Below, piece by piece: positions 7,710 through 16,916 of a DNA stretch of 64,000 nucleotides. The notes beneath the pieces were generated by a model. That model was not told the origin of the DNA. It saw only the letters and a list, made by a program, of their open reading frames with translations, and did no database searches. The position numbers and the translations under genes were made by a program. This DNA is from Streptomyces sp. NRRL S-37 (GTDB lineage: Bacteria > Actinomycetota > Actinomycetes > Streptomycetales > Streptomycetaceae). The first letter of the stretch is position 1, and every line of letters begins with the position of its first letter. Location: positions 124,001 to 188,000 of the forward strand of contig NZ_JOIZ01000013.1 in the NCBI RefSeq assembly GCF_000721605.1. The letters are read 5' to 3'.

Positions 7710-10084
7710 GATCCGCTCCCCGCCGTCCCGGTGTCCGTGCCCCGCCGGGCGACCAGCGTGACGCGGGCCGCGGCCGTCTTGAACAGGGGCTGTTTGGAGA
7801 GCGGGTCCCAGTCGGTGATGGTGGTCTCGTTGGCGGCCCGGCCGGGGGTGTCGTCGGGCGGCCGGTGGCCCTGTGGGGTGTCCCAGTAGCCGTAGTGGAA
7901 GGGCACGAACACCACGCCGTCGCGGATCGCGGTGGTCCGCAGCCGGGCCCGGATCGCCCCGCGCGGAGTGGTGACCTGGACCAGGTCGCCGTCGCACAGG
8001 CCCTGTGCTGCGGCCTCCGCGGGGGAGATCTCCGCCCACACGTCCGGCGCGGCGGCGTTCAGCTCGGGCGCGCGGCCGGTCTTGGTGCGGGTGTGGAAGT
8101 GGTACACGGTGCGGCCGGTGATCAGCCGGAGGGGGTACTCGGGTGAGGCGTCCTCGTGCGGCGGGAGGTACTCGGCGGCCTTGATCACCGCCTTGCCGTC
8201 CGGGTTGAGGGAGCGGTACTCGACCGGGGTGACGGGCGCACCGGTGACCATGTCCTTGCCGTAGCTCTCGCACCGGTCGGGGTGGGCGTGGTCGAAGCCG
8301 TCGGTGTAGAGGCGGGCGGTGCCGTCGGGGGCGTCCTTTGTGCAGGGCCACTGGATGCCGCTGCCGTGCCGCAGCCTGTCGTAGCCGAGTCCGGTGTAGT
8401 CGCAGGGGCGCCCGGCGCTGCACCGCTGCCAGGCGGCGAACGCGCCCTGCGGGTCCCGCCAGCCGATCAGCGGGCCGCCGTCCTTGTCGCGGAAGTCCAT
8501 GCGGGCGGCGAAGTCGAGGAAGATGTCGAGGTCGGCCCGGGCCTCGCCGGGCGGTTCGACGGCCTTCTCCGACAGGTGCACGGTGCGGTCGGTGTTGGTG
8601 AAGGTGCCGGTCTTCTCGCCCCAGGTCGCGGCCGGCAGGACGACGTCGGCGAGCTGGGCGGTCTCGGTGAGGAACAGGTCCTGCACCACCACGAACAGCC
8701 GCTCCTGGGCGAGGATCGAGCGGATCCTGGCGAGCTCGGGCAGGGAGACGGCCGGGTTGGTGCCGGTGATCCACAGCATGCCCAGCGAGCCCTGCTCGGC
8801 GTAGCGGAAGATCTGCATGGCGTGGGTGGGCGGGCCGTAGTGCGGGATGGCGTCCGGCTCGACGTTCCAGATCTCGGCGAGCTCCGCCACGTGCTGGTCG
8901 TTCTGCCAGTTGCGGAAGCCCGGCAGGTCGCCGTCGGCGCCGCATTCGCGGGTGTTCTCGGCGGTGGGCTGGCCGTTCATCTGCAGCAGGCCGCAGCCGG
9001 GGCGGCCCAGCATGCCCCGGATCAGGTGCAGGTTGTTGACCTGGACGGCGGCGGCGGAGGCCTGGTGGGACTGGTAGACGCCCTGCAGGACGGTGGACAG
9101 CAGCCGCCGCGCGTCGCCGAGGAGCTCCGCCGCCCGTTCGATCTGCGCGGCGGGGACGTCGCAGATGCCCGCCGCCCACTTCGGGGTGCACTCCTCGACG
9201 CGGGCGGCGAGCTCGTCGAAGCCGACGGTGTGCGCGTCGATGTAGGCGCGGTCGGTCCGGCCGGTGCGGATGATCTCGTGCAGCAGGGCGTTGAGCAGCG
9301 CGACGTTGGTGCCGGGGCGCGGCGCCAGGTGGACGTCGGCGCGGCGGGCGACGGGGGTGTACCGGGGGTCGACGCACAGCAGCCGGGGCGGGTCGGATCC
9401 CTCCAGCCGGTCCAGCATCCGCATCCACAGCACGGTCTGGGTCTCCGCCACGTTGTGCCCGAACAGGGCGATGGTGTCGGCGTGGTCGACGTCCTCGTAC
9501 GAGCCGGGCTGGCCGTCGGAGCCGAAGGTCTCCTTGAGGGCCTCGGCGGCCGTCGCCGTGCACAGGCGGGTGTTGCCGTCGAGGTGGTTGGTGCGGATGC
9601 CGGCGTGGGCGATGAGGGCGAGGGTGTAGTACTCCTCCAGGAAGAGCTGTCCGGTGGTGTAGAAGCCGACGGCGCCCGGACCGCGTTCGTCCAGCAGGTG
9701 CTTCGTGCGGGCCGTGATCCGGTCCATGGCGGTGTCCCAGTCCGACTCCACCAGCCGTCCGTTCTCCCGCACGAGCGGCCTGGTCAGCCGGTCCGGTGAG
9801 TGGTTGGCCTGCCAGCCGTAGAGGTCCTTGGGGCCGACCCGGCCGCGGTTCACCCGGTCGGCCGCGCGGCCCCGCACGCCCACGATGCGCCCCTCGCGCA
9901 CCGCGATGTCCAGCGCGTCGCCGTTGGAGTGCAGGAGGGAGGCGGAGCGCACCCACCGCTCCACGTCCTCCTCCGTGAGCCCCTCCGCCAGGTGCGTGTC
10001 GGTGCGGACCGGCCAGGGGGTGCCGGGCGCGTAAGGGGTGCGCGGACCCCAGGGGTCGGTGATCCGGTCCGTCGAGCTGTCCAA
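7706..10084 (-). CDS. nitrate-reductase-like molybdopterin oxidoreductase lacking the Fe-S cysteines
   Basis: This 792-residue protein is of the NasA/NapA/formate dehydrogenase family. Translation starts at a TTG (10084) preceded by GGAGGTC. The molybdopterin domains are complete. The presumed molybdenum ligand Cys175 sits in LDGNTRLCTATAAE, followed by the SDGQPGSYEDVDHAD segment. The C-terminal MGD-binding domain has RLITGRTVYHFHTRTKTGR and the FVPFHYGYW region. Oddly, the N-terminal [4Fe-4S] motif Cys-x2-Cys-x3-Cys-x27-Cys is present in exact spacing as Ser49-x2-His52-x3-Asp56-x27-Gly84. The cluster therefore cannot be built in the usual way. There is no C-terminal ferredoxin or flavin domain and no nitrite reductase nearby. 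The assimilatory nitrate reductase label is by family only, and substrate and electron donor are open. It is coupled to the next gene. Confidence 0.9.
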   Translation of the reverse strand: MDSSTDRITDPWGPRTPYAPGTPWPVRTDTHLAEGLTEEDVERWVRSASLLHSNGDALDIAVREGRIVGVRGRAADRVNRGRVGPKDLYGWQANHSPDRLTRPLVRENGRLVESDWDTAMDRITARTKHLLDERGPGAVGFYTTGQLFLEEYYTLALIAHAGIRTNHLDGNTRLCTATAAEALKETFGSDGQPGSYEDVDHADTIALFGHNVAETQTVLWMRMLDRLEGSDPPRLLCVDPRYTPVARRADVHLAPRPGTNVALLNALLHEIIRTGRTDRAYIDAHTVGFDELAARVEECTPKWAAGICDVPAAQIERAAELLGDARRLLSTVLQGVYQSHQASAAAVQVNNLHLIRGMLGRPGCGLLQMNGQPTAENTRECGADGDLPGFRNWQNDQHVAELAEIWNVEPDAIPHYGPPTHAMQIFRYAEQGSLGMLWITGTNPAVSLPELARIRSILAQERLFVVVQDLFLTETAQLADVVLPAATWGEKTGTFTNTDRTVHLSEKAVEPPGEARADLDIFLDFAARMDFRDKDGGPLIGWRDPQGAFAAWQRCSAGRPCDYTGLGYDRLRHGSGIQWPCTKDAPDGTARLYTDGFDHAHPDRCESYGKDMVTGAPVTPVEYRSLNPDGKAVIKAAEYLPPHEDASPEYPLRLITGRTVYHFHTRTKTGRAPELNAAAPDVWAEISPAEAAAQGLCDGDLVQVTTPRGAIRARLRTTAIRDGVVFVPFHYGYWDTPQGHRPPDDTPGRAANETTITDWDPLSKQPLFKTAAARVTLVARRGTDTGTAGSGS

Positions 10085-10307
10085 GGTCCGACCTCCACGG
10101 GGAAACGGCGACGCTCCGCGAGTACCCCGTCCCCGGAGCTCAAGCCCTCACCCCGGGCACCCAACAGGATACTCAGGGTCATTCCGGGCGGGCGTCGCCT
10201 CATTCCCTCCGGTGACGTCCGCCGACGGGCTGGCACCGCCCCTCCGCGGCTCCCTAGGATGTACTCCCTGTCCAGCCAGTCCAGTTGGCACGCCCGCAGG
10301 GGGAACG

Positions 10308-11129
10308 ATGCACACCGGTAAGCAGCTGTCCACCGAGATCGACGCGACCGTGCCGACGGCAGCGCGCATGTACGACTACTACCTGGGCGGCAAGGACAAC
10401 TACGCGGCGGACCGCGCCGCGGTCGAGGAACTCGACAAGGTGGTGCCCAGCACCCGGCGTCTGGCGCTGAACAACCGGCGCTTCCTCCAGCGGGTGGTCC
10501 GTACCCTCACCCAGGAGTACGGGATACGGCAGTACATCGACCACGGTTCCGGCCTGCCCACCCAGGAGAACGTCCACCAGGTCGCACAGCGCGTCGACCC
10601 GACCACCCACGTGGTGTACACCGACAACGACCCGATGGTCCTGGTGCACGGCCGCGCCCTGCTGGAGCAGGACGAGCGCACCGTGGTCATCCAGGCCGAC
10701 ATGCGCGACACCGACGGGATATTCGGTCACCCGGAGACCCGGCGGCTGATCGACTTCTCGGAGCCGGTGTGCGTGCTGTTCAACTCGGTCTTCCACTGCA
10801 TCCCGGACAGTGACACCGACGGCCCGCTCGCCCTGGCCCGCCGGGTGCGCGAACGGCTGGCGCCGGGCAGCTTCATGGTGATGTGCCAGCTCGTCAGCGA
10901 GGACCCGGAGGTCCGCGCGTCCGTCACCGACTTCATGGACCGGGCGACCCACGGGAACTGGGGCCGGGTGCGCGAGGAGAAGGACGTCGAGTCGTACTTC
11001 GAGGGCCTGGAGATCCTGGAGCCGGGCCTGGTGGAGGTGTCCACCTGGCGCCCGGACACCGAGGTGGCGCCCCGCCAGCTCACCCAGGAGTGGGTCGAGT
11101 TCGGCGGTGTGGGCCGGATCCCGCGGTAA
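10308..11129 (+). CDS. DUF574-type S-adenosylmethionine-dependent methyltransferase
   Basis: This 273-residue cytoplasmic enzyme starts at the ATG at 10308 behind an AGGGGG ribosome site; the open frame runs further upstream without support. The N-terminus has the family pattern ARMYDYYLGGKDNYAADRAA, followed by the Rossmann core. In the core, IDHGSGLPT replaces the usual glycine-rich loop, and VVYTDNDPMVLVHGR holds the acidic residue that contacts SAM. This large Streptomyces family (Methyltransf_19) is one of the most expanded in the genus and has no established substrate. The gene is divergent from the molybdoenzyme gene and is followed by a hairpin terminator, so it stands alone. Confidence 0.9.
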   Translation: MHTGKQLSTEIDATVPTAARMYDYYLGGKDNYAADRAAVEELDKVVPSTRRLALNNRRFLQRVVRTLTQEYGIRQYIDHGSGLPTQENVHQVAQRVDPTTHVVYTDNDPMVLVHGRALLEQDERTVVIQADMRDTDGIFGHPETRRLIDFSEPVCVLFNSVFHCIPDSDTDGPLALARRVRERLAPGSFMVMCQLVSEDPEVRASVTDFMDRATHGNWGRVREEKDVESYFEGLEILEPGLVEVSTWRPDTEVAPRQLTQEWVEFGGVGRIPR

Positions 11130-11143
11130 CCCCCCGACGCCGC

Positions 11144-11182
11144 GACGCCCCCGCCGGACCGCTCGGGTCCCACGGGGGCGTC
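11144..11182. terminator. hairpin between methyltransferase and XRE regulator genes
   Basis: A 10-base stem (11144-11153 with 11173-11182) has a second complementary pair nested inside. It sits between two convergent genes and can terminate both. Confidence 0.5.
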
Positions 11183-11201
11183 GGCGTGTCCGGGCCCGCC
11201 G

Positions 11202-12122
11202 CTACACCGCGGCGTAGCGCTCCCCGATCGTCCTGCGGAGCAGTTCCACCGAGTCGCGCGGTTTGAGCGCCTCGTCGGCGAGGCGGTCCAGCGCGATCCG
11301 GTACTCCTCCGTCTCGTCGCGGTCCTCCAGGAAGTTGGCGCTCCTGATGTGCTCCAGGTAGACCACGTCAGGCAGGTCGAGCCCGCCGAAGCGCAGATAG
11401 GTCACGGGGATGGCGGGCGCCGACGCGTTCGTCACGTCCAGCGGAACGATCTGCACCGTCACGTTGGGCCGCTCGGCCATCGTCACCAGGTGCTCGAGCT
11501 GCTCGCGCATCACCGCGGGACTGCCCAGGACACGCAGCAGGACCGACTCGTCGATGACGGCCCAGAGCTGCGGCGCGGCCTCGCGCATCAGCAGTTCGGC
11601 GCGGCGCATGCGCAGTTCGACCCGGCGCCCCACCTCGCCGGCCGGGGCGTTCGGCAGCCCGCGCTCGACCACCGCGCGGGTGTAGGCGGCGGTCTGCAGC
11701 AGTCCGGGGACGTACTGGATCTCGAAGGTGCGAATGGTGGCGGCGGCCTCCTGGAGCCCGACCAGACGGTCGAACCACTCGGGCATCAGTCGCTTGTCGT
11801 ACCGCTGCCACCAGCCCGGTTCCCCGGCCCGCCGGAGCAGCTTGAGCAGCACCGAGGCCTCGTACTCGTCGGTGCCGTACAGCGTCAGCAGGGCCCGGAC
11901 GTCACCCTCGGTCGGCGGGCGGCGGCCCTTGCCGGACTCGATGCGGGACAGCTTCGCCGGGCTGAAGCCGACGGAGCGCGCCGCCTGGTCCTGGGACAGT
12001 CCGGCGTCGTCGCGGAAGCCCGCCAGTTGCACGCCGACCAGCATCTTCAGCAGGGTCGGGGCGGGCTCGGGCCTGTCCAGATAGGGTTCCAGACGGGAGA
12101 TTCGATGCGACGCGGCGGACAT
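11202..12122 (-). CDS. XRE-family regulator with DUF5753 domain
   Basis: This 306-residue protein starts with ATG at 12122. The N-terminal helix-turn-helix covers roughly residues 30-85 (VQLAGFRDDAGLSQDQAARS followed by SPAKLSRIESG). The remainder is the DUF5753 effector domain, with FEIQYVPGLLQTAAYTRAV and the C-terminal FLEDRDETEEYRIALDRL stretch. Proteins of this type are very numerous in Streptomyces (WhiJ-like), act in the cytoplasm and usually lie next to a DUF397 gene that modulates them, as is the case here. The DUF397 gene is directly upstream on the same strand with a gap of about 155 bases. The role in development or antibiotic control is inferred from better-studied paralogues. 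Confidence 0.92.
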   Translation of the reverse strand: MSAASHRISRLEPYLDRPEPAPTLLKMLVGVQLAGFRDDAGLSQDQAARSVGFSPAKLSRIESGKGRRPPTEGDVRALLTLYGTDEYEASVLLKLLRRAGEPGWWQRYDKRLMPEWFDRLVGLQEAAATIRTFEIQYVPGLLQTAAYTRAVVERGLPNAPAGEVGRRVELRMRRAELLMREAAPQLWAVIDESVLLRVLGSPAVMREQLEHLVTMAERPNVTVQIVPLDVTNASAPAIPVTYLRFGGLDLPDVVYLEHIRSANFLEDRDETEEYRIALDRLADEALKPRDSVELLRRTIGERYAAV

Positions 12123-12277
12123 CCTGACTCCCAGCAGACCGGCACAAGGGCGCTTTACATTATCGCATCTGACTTCCCCTCACCGCATCCGCGTGCGAAA
12201 GCCCCGGGGAAGTGGCGAGTCGGGCTCCGCTTCACCGGCACCGGTCCGGACGGCCGGTGCCGGTGCGTCGCGGGTGT

Positions 12278-12508
12278 TCAGACCAGGTGGTCGAACTCGC
12301 CGTCCTTCGCGCCGGCCAGGAACGCCGCCAGCTCCGCGGCCGTGTAGACGAGGGCGGGGCCGTCGGGGTCACGGGAGTTGCGCATCGCGATCCCCCCGTC
12401 GGCCAGCGGGGCCACCTCGACGCAGTTGCCCTCGGCGTTGCTGTGCCGGCTCTTGATCCAGCGGGCGTCCAACTGGCTGGCCCGCACTCCGTTGCGCACT
12501 CCTGGCAC
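12278..12508 (-). CDS. DUF397 protein, partner of the XRE regulator
   Basis: This 76-residue protein consists entirely of the DUF397 domain. It contains WIKSRHSNAEGNCVEVAPL, then the RNSRDPDGPALVYTAAELAAF core and a C-terminal GEFDHLV. The family includes small proteins paired with WhiJ/AbaA-type XRE regulators in Streptomyces, and the neighbouring DUF5753 regulator completes the pair. It is probably cytoplasmic and acts by binding the regulator. No separate function is known. Confidence 0.9.
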   Translation of the reverse strand: MPGVRNGVRASQLDARWIKSRHSNAEGNCVEVAPLADGGIAMRNSRDPDGPALVYTAAELAAFLAGAKDGEFDHLV

Positions 12509-13358
12509 CGCTGTCTCCTCGCTGTTCCCGTGTCTCCCGGCGCGCGGTTCCGGGGGCCGGACCGCGCGCCGGGAAAAATCTCGCGCAATTTCTCGTGCAA
12601 TTGCACGCGAGCGCCGTCAGCGTGGATAATAGCTGCGGCGTCAACCCCTGTGCTGGCGCCCCGTCCTGACGTCGCATCGGGGAGATGCCGTGTCATCACC
12701 TGCGCATCCGTTACGCCGGCCGCCGGCCGCCACCGTGTTACCGACGAGTGGCCGCGGCACGGTGACGGCAGGTCCGCACCGGCCGCTCCCGGCGGCACCG
12801 TACGGACAGCCGCCCCCGGCACCGGAGACGGCCCGCCCCGCGTCCGCCCCGGGCGCGCCGCGCCTCGCGCGCGGCCGGAAGGGGCTCGCGCGGACACGGT
12901 CCTCCACCCGGGACTCCCCGCACACCCGGCCGCCCGGCCGCCACCGCCGCGACGCCGTCCTCGTGGACACCGGGCCGGGGAGCGCCGTACGGACCACGCC
13001 GCGGACCCGGGACCCGGTACGCACTTCCCCGGCCGCGTCGCCGCCGGCGTCCGCGACCGGCTCGTCTCCGAGGCCGCCGGACGGCCGCACGCACCGGGCC
13101 CCGCCCGCCGGCGCCCATGAGGCGCCCCGGATTCCCCACGACCCGGCCCGTGCGACCCACCCGGCCACCACCGCCGTGACGCACGCGGCACCGCGGCGCG
13201 CGGATGCGCCGGACGCCCGGCCCGGGTCCCGCCCACCCGCCGCTCACCGTCTCCGGCCCCGGCGCCGCCCCCGCCTCTGCGGCGGGCAGAACGGCACGGG
13301 CCCGGCCGCCGGCCCGACCTCCCATCCGACACGACTGCCGCGGAAAGGCACCCACGCC
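12509..13358. other. 850-base region without a convincing gene
   Basis: A plus-strand frame is open from 12690 straight into the gene at 13359 and would add about 223 Pro/Ala/Arg/Thr-rich residues. This extension has no recognisable domain. It also contains two TTA codons (12711 and 12738), which are rare in Streptomyces coding sequence. The other frames are equally featureless. A more AT-rich pocket near 12580-12640 may hold the promoter of the DUF397 gene. The stretch is either non-coding or a decayed gene. Confidence 0.5.
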
Positions 13359-13904
13359 ATGCGCAGCGCTTCTACGGAACAGCCGAGCAGCGAGCGCCCT
13401 GTGCGCCACACGTCCCCCACCAAAGTGGCACGAACCACGCCCCTCACCGCACTGTCCCGCGTGCCGTGGGCCGACATGCAGGACTCCACCGGCTCGGCGG
13501 CGGCCATCCCCCTGCTGCTGAACGGCATCGCCTGGGGGGACGCCGGCACCGCCCGCGCCGCCCTGGAGGATCTGCGGAAACGGATCTGCCAGTACGGCTT
13601 CGTCACGGAACAGGCGACCGCCGCCACGGTCCCCTTCCTCTGGGAGCTGGCCCAGCTTCCGCACGTCACCTGCCGGGCCGGGATCATCCAGCTGCTCAAG
13701 GCCATCGCCGACGCCCGGCAGTGGGAGAGCACCGCCGCCGCGTACCCCAAGCTGCTCAGCCGCCGGGAGAACCCGGTGGTGTGGGAGCGGGCCGCCCGGC
13801 AGGCGGTGCGCGCCCGGCGCGGCGACCTGAACCGGCTGCTGGCCGAGCCGGACACCGAGATCGCCCGTGCCACCACGGAACTGGCCCGCGCCCTGGCCGA
13901 CTGA
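13359..13904 (+). CDS. helical-repeat (HEAT-like) protein of unknown function
   Basis: This 181-residue protein starts at the ATG at 13359, with GGAAAGG as a plausible ribosome site. A polar N-terminal tail of about 40 residues precedes paired helices such as GTARAALEDLRKRICQYG and VTCRAGIIQLLKAIADAR. They end in repeated Glu/Arg/Ala helices, as in HEAT-type scaffolds. There is no signal peptide or transmembrane segment. Related short HEAT-like proteins in Streptomyces are uncharacterised. The frame continues open far upstream, but that part looks non-coding. The gene is followed by a strong inverted repeat and then by the SpoIIE gene on the same strand. Confidence 0.75.
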   Translation: MRSASTEQPSSERPVRHTSPTKVARTTPLTALSRVPWADMQDSTGSAAAIPLLLNGIAWGDAGTARAALEDLRKRICQYGFVTEQATAATVPFLWELAQLPHVTCRAGIIQLLKAIADARQWESTAAAYPKLLSRRENPVVWERAARQAVRARRGDLNRLLAEPDTEIARATTELARALAD

Positions 13905-13984
13905 GCCGGCGAGGCCGGGCGGCCCCGGGTGGCCCGGCCGAAGAACGCGCGCGACCTTCGGGGGACGAGTCGCGCGCCGGGGGA

Positions 13985-14024
13985 GGGTCGCGCGCGGTCA
14001 CCGGGGGACGGCCGCGCGCGACCC
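13985..14024 (+). terminator. 13-base inverted repeat after the HEAT-like gene
   Basis: A perfect 13-base stem (13985-13997 with 14012-14024) has a 14-base loop. Extra copies of the GTCGCGCGC-type arm lie just upstream (about 13945-13977). It probably terminates the HEAT-like gene, but it also lies about 90 bases before the SpoIIE start and could act there. Confidence 0.45.
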
Positions 14025-14112
14025 GGGGAAGCCGTGACGGAAAGGTGACGACCCGCCGGTCGGGCGGGTGCCGCCCCTCGCCTCGCGTGGCGCGGCAGTG
14101 TAGACATGGCAC

Positions 14113-16851
14113 ATGGTCCGACTCATGGGTCGCTCCCGGCCCCGGTCGTCCCTGCGGCCCGGTGCCGCGGCGTCCGTCCGGCGCCGGCGGGACGCAGACG
14201 GCCGCTCCCGGTGGCATCCGGCGGCGGGACTGCGGTCGGTGCTGAGCGGGCGCAGCGTCGCCGGACAGGTGTTCGTGCTGTACCTGGTGATCGTGCTGCT
14301 GCTGGTGGTGGCCGCCGTCGTGGCGCTGGTGCTCCAGGTGCGGCGGGACAGCACGCAGGAGGCCCGCAACCGCTCGCTCGCCGTCGCGGAGACCTTCGCG
14401 AACGCGCCGGGCCTGACCGAGGCGCTGGACTCCCCCGACCCCACGGCCGTGCTCCAGCCGCGTGCCGAGGCGGCCCGCGAACAGGCGAACGTCGACTTCA
14501 TCGTCGTCATGAACACCGACGGCATCCGCTACACGCATCCCAGACCGGACCGCATCGGCGAGAAGTTCGTCGGCACCACCGGGCCCGCGCTGGCCGGCGA
14601 GCCGGTGGTGGAGGAGATCGAGGGCACCATCGGACAGCTGGTGCAGGCGGTGGTGCCGGTGGAGGACGCCGACGGCGAGGTGGTGGGCCTGGTGTCGGCC
14701 GGCATCACGACCGAGCACGTCGGCGGGGCCGCGGAGGACCAGCTTCCCCTCGTCCTGAGCGCGGCGCTCGCCGCGCTCGCCCTGGCGACCGGCGGCGCGG
14801 CCCTGGTGAGCAGACGGCTGCTGCGCCAGACCCATGGCCTGGGCCCGCGCGAGATGACCCGGATGTACGAACACCACGACGCGGTGCTGCACGCGGTGCG
14901 CGAAGGGGTGATCATCGTCGACGGGGACGGGACGCTCATGCTCGCCAACGACGAGGCGCGCCGGCTGCTCGGCCTGCCCGAGGACGCCGAGGGCCGGCCC
15001 GTACCGGACATCGGCCTGGACCCCGGCACCGCCGAGCTGCTGTCCTCGGGCCGCGTCGCCACGGACGAGGTGCACCTGGTGGCCGACCGGCTGCTGGCGG
15101 TCAACCAGCGTCCCACCGACCGGGCGGGCGGCCCGCCCGGCAGCGTGGCCACGGTCCGCGACTCCACCGAGCTGCGCGCCCTGTCCGGCCGGGCGGAGGA
15201 GTCACGCGAGCGGCTCAACATGCTGTACGACGCGGGAGTGGGCATCGGGACGAGCCTGGACGTCACCCGCACGGCCGAGGAGCTCGCCGAGCTGGCCGTG
15301 CCGCGGTTCGCCGACTTCGCCACGGTGGACCTGTTCGAGTCGGTGCTGGCCGGCGGCCACCCCGACGCGGCCGGCGTACTGCGCCGCGCGGCGTCGGCGG
15401 GAATCGGCGCGGACGCCCCGCTCTACGCCAAGGGCGCGCAGATCCGGTTCGTCGCGTCGTCCCCGCAGGGCGTCAGCCTCGCCACCGGCCGGCCGGTCCT
15501 GGAGCCCCGGCTCGTCGAGGCGCCCGGCTGGCACGCACAGGACGTGGAGCGCTCCGGGCAGGTCATGGAGTACGGCATCCATTCGCTGATCACCGTGCCG
15601 CTGCGGGCCGGGGCGCTGGTGCTCGGGGTGGTCAGCTTCTGGCGTTCGCGGAAGGCGGAGCCGTTCGACACCGAGGAGCTGGCGCTCGCGGAGGAGCTGG
15701 TCGCGCGGGCCGCGGTCTCCATCGACAACGCCCGCCGTTACACGCGTGAGCACAGCATGGCGGTGACGCTCCAGCGGAGTCTGCTGCCGCGCACCCTGCC
15801 CGAGCAGAACGCCCTGGAGATCGCCTACCGCTACCTTCCCGCGCAGGCCGGGGTGGGCGGGGACTGGTTCGACGTGCTGCCGCTGTCCGGTGCCCGGGTG
15901 GCGCTCGTGGTCGGCGACGTCGTCGGCCACGGCCTGCACGCGGCGGCCACGATGGGGCGGCTGCGCACGGCGGTGCACAACTTCTCCGCCCTCGACCTCC
16001 CGCCCGACGAGCTCCTGGCCCTGCTCGACGAGCTGGTCGGGCGCATCGACCAGGACGAGGCGCAGGACGAGCAGAGTGCGCCGGTGACGGGGGCGACCTG
16101 TCTGTACGCGGTCTACGACCCGGTCTCCCGGCGCTGCACCGTGGCCCGGGCGGGCCATCCGCCGCCGGCCGTGGTCCGCCCGGACGGCGGGGTGGAGTTC
16201 TGGGACGTGCCCGCCGGTCCCCCGCTGGGGCTGGGCGGTCTGCCGTTCGAGTCGGCCGAGCTGGAACTGCCGGAGGGCAGCCGGCTCGTCCTGTACACCG
16301 ACGGGCTGGTCGAGGACCGCGGGCACGACATCGACGTCGGCCTGGAGCGGCTGCGCGAGGCGCTGTCCCGGTCCGGCGGCTCCCCCGAGGACACCTGCAG
16401 GGTCGTACTGGAGTCCCGGCGTCCGGCGCGGGCCGGTGACGACATCGCGCTGCTCGTGGCGCGGACGCGGGCGCTGCCCGCCGGCCGGATCGCCCAGTGG
16501 CCGGTGCCGCCGGACCCGGCGGCCGTCGGCGAGGTGCGGGCGGCGGTCACCCGGAAGCTGGCCGAGTGGGGGCTGGACGAGCTGACGTTCGGCACGGAGC
16601 TGATCCTGAGCGAGCTGGTCACCAACGCGCTCCGCCACGGCGGCACCCCCATCCAGGTGCGGATGCTGTACGACCGCAACCTGATCTGTGAGGTGTACGA
16701 CAGCAGCAGCACCTCGCCCCATCTGCGGTACGCGGCCATGACGGACGAGGGTGGGCGCGGCCTGTTCCTGGTGGCCCAGCTCGCCGAACGCTGGGGCACC
16801 CGCTACCTTCCCGCCGGCAAGGTCATCTGGACGGAACAGCCCGTCCCGTAA
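14113..16851 (+). CDS. membrane sensor SpoIIE-type phosphatase with PAS, GAF and ATPase domains
   Basis: This 912-residue signalling protein has two membrane helices at about residues 49-76 and 211-235. They bracket an extracytoplasmic sensor of the Cache/DcuS type (FIVVMNTDGIRYTHPRPDRI). Inside follow a PAS domain (about 247-355), a GAF domain (364-543), a PP2C-like SpoIIE phosphatase (550-786) and a C-terminal HATPase (796-912) of the anti-sigma RsbW kind. The phosphatase shows GVGGDWFDVL, VVGDVVGHG and YTDGLVED; the HATPase shows ILSELVTNALRHGG and DEGGRGLFLV. Such proteins couple an environmental signal to an anti-sigma / anti-anti-sigma switch. The ATG at 14113 has no good ribosome site, so the exact start is uncertain. 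The cognate sigma and anti-anti-sigma factors are not in the window. Confidence 0.92.
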   Translation: MVRLMGRSRPRSSLRPGAAASVRRRRDADGRSRWHPAAGLRSVLSGRSVAGQVFVLYLVIVLLLVVAAVVALVLQVRRDSTQEARNRSLAVAETFANAPGLTEALDSPDPTAVLQPRAEAAREQANVDFIVVMNTDGIRYTHPRPDRIGEKFVGTTGPALAGEPVVEEIEGTIGQLVQAVVPVEDADGEVVGLVSAGITTEHVGGAAEDQLPLVLSAALAALALATGGAALVSRRLLRQTHGLGPREMTRMYEHHDAVLHAVREGVIIVDGDGTLMLANDEARRLLGLPEDAEGRPVPDIGLDPGTAELLSSGRVATDEVHLVADRLLAVNQRPTDRAGGPPGSVATVRDSTELRALSGRAEESRERLNMLYDAGVGIGTSLDVTRTAEELAELAVPRFADFATVDLFESVLAGGHPDAAGVLRRAASAGIGADAPLYAKGAQIRFVASSPQGVSLATGRPVLEPRLVEAPGWHAQDVERSGQVMEYGIHSLITVPLRAGALVLGVVSFWRSRKAEPFDTEELALAEELVARAAVSIDNARRYTREHSMAVTLQRSLLPRTLPEQNALEIAYRYLPAQAGVGGDWFDVLPLSGARVALVVGDVVGHGLHAAATMGRLRTAVHNFSALDLPPDELLALLDELVGRIDQDEAQDEQSAPVTGATCLYAVYDPVSRRCTVARAGHPPPAVVRPDGGVEFWDVPAGPPLGLGGLPFESAELELPEGSRLVLYTDGLVEDRGHDIDVGLERLREALSRSGGSPEDTCRVVLESRRPARAGDDIALLVARTRALPAGRIAQWPVPPDPAAVGEVRAAVTRKLAEWGLDELTFGTELILSELVTNALRHGGTPIQVRMLYDRNLICEVYDSSSTSPHLRYAAMTDEGGRGLFLVAQLAERWGTRYLPAGKVIWTEQPVP

Positions 16852-16874
16852 GCCATAAGGATATGCGGGGAAAC

Positions 16875-16895
16875 CTCATAAGAGAGGCTTATGAG
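16875..16895. promoter_or_regulatory. perfect 8-base inverted repeat upstream of the ferredoxin reductase
   Basis: The arms CTCATAAG and CTTATGAG are separated by 5 bases. The repeat is markedly AT-richer than its surroundings and lies 91 bases before the fprA start. A terminator would be GC-rich in this genome, so an operator is more likely. Confidence 0.5.
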
Positions 16896-16916
16896 CCCAT
16901 AGACCGGACCCGCGTA

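Noticed and set aside
8156..9799. 547-codon plus-strand frame opposite the molybdoenzyme
   Set aside because: Antisense of a conserved enzyme; the composition is typical of high-GC shadow frames.
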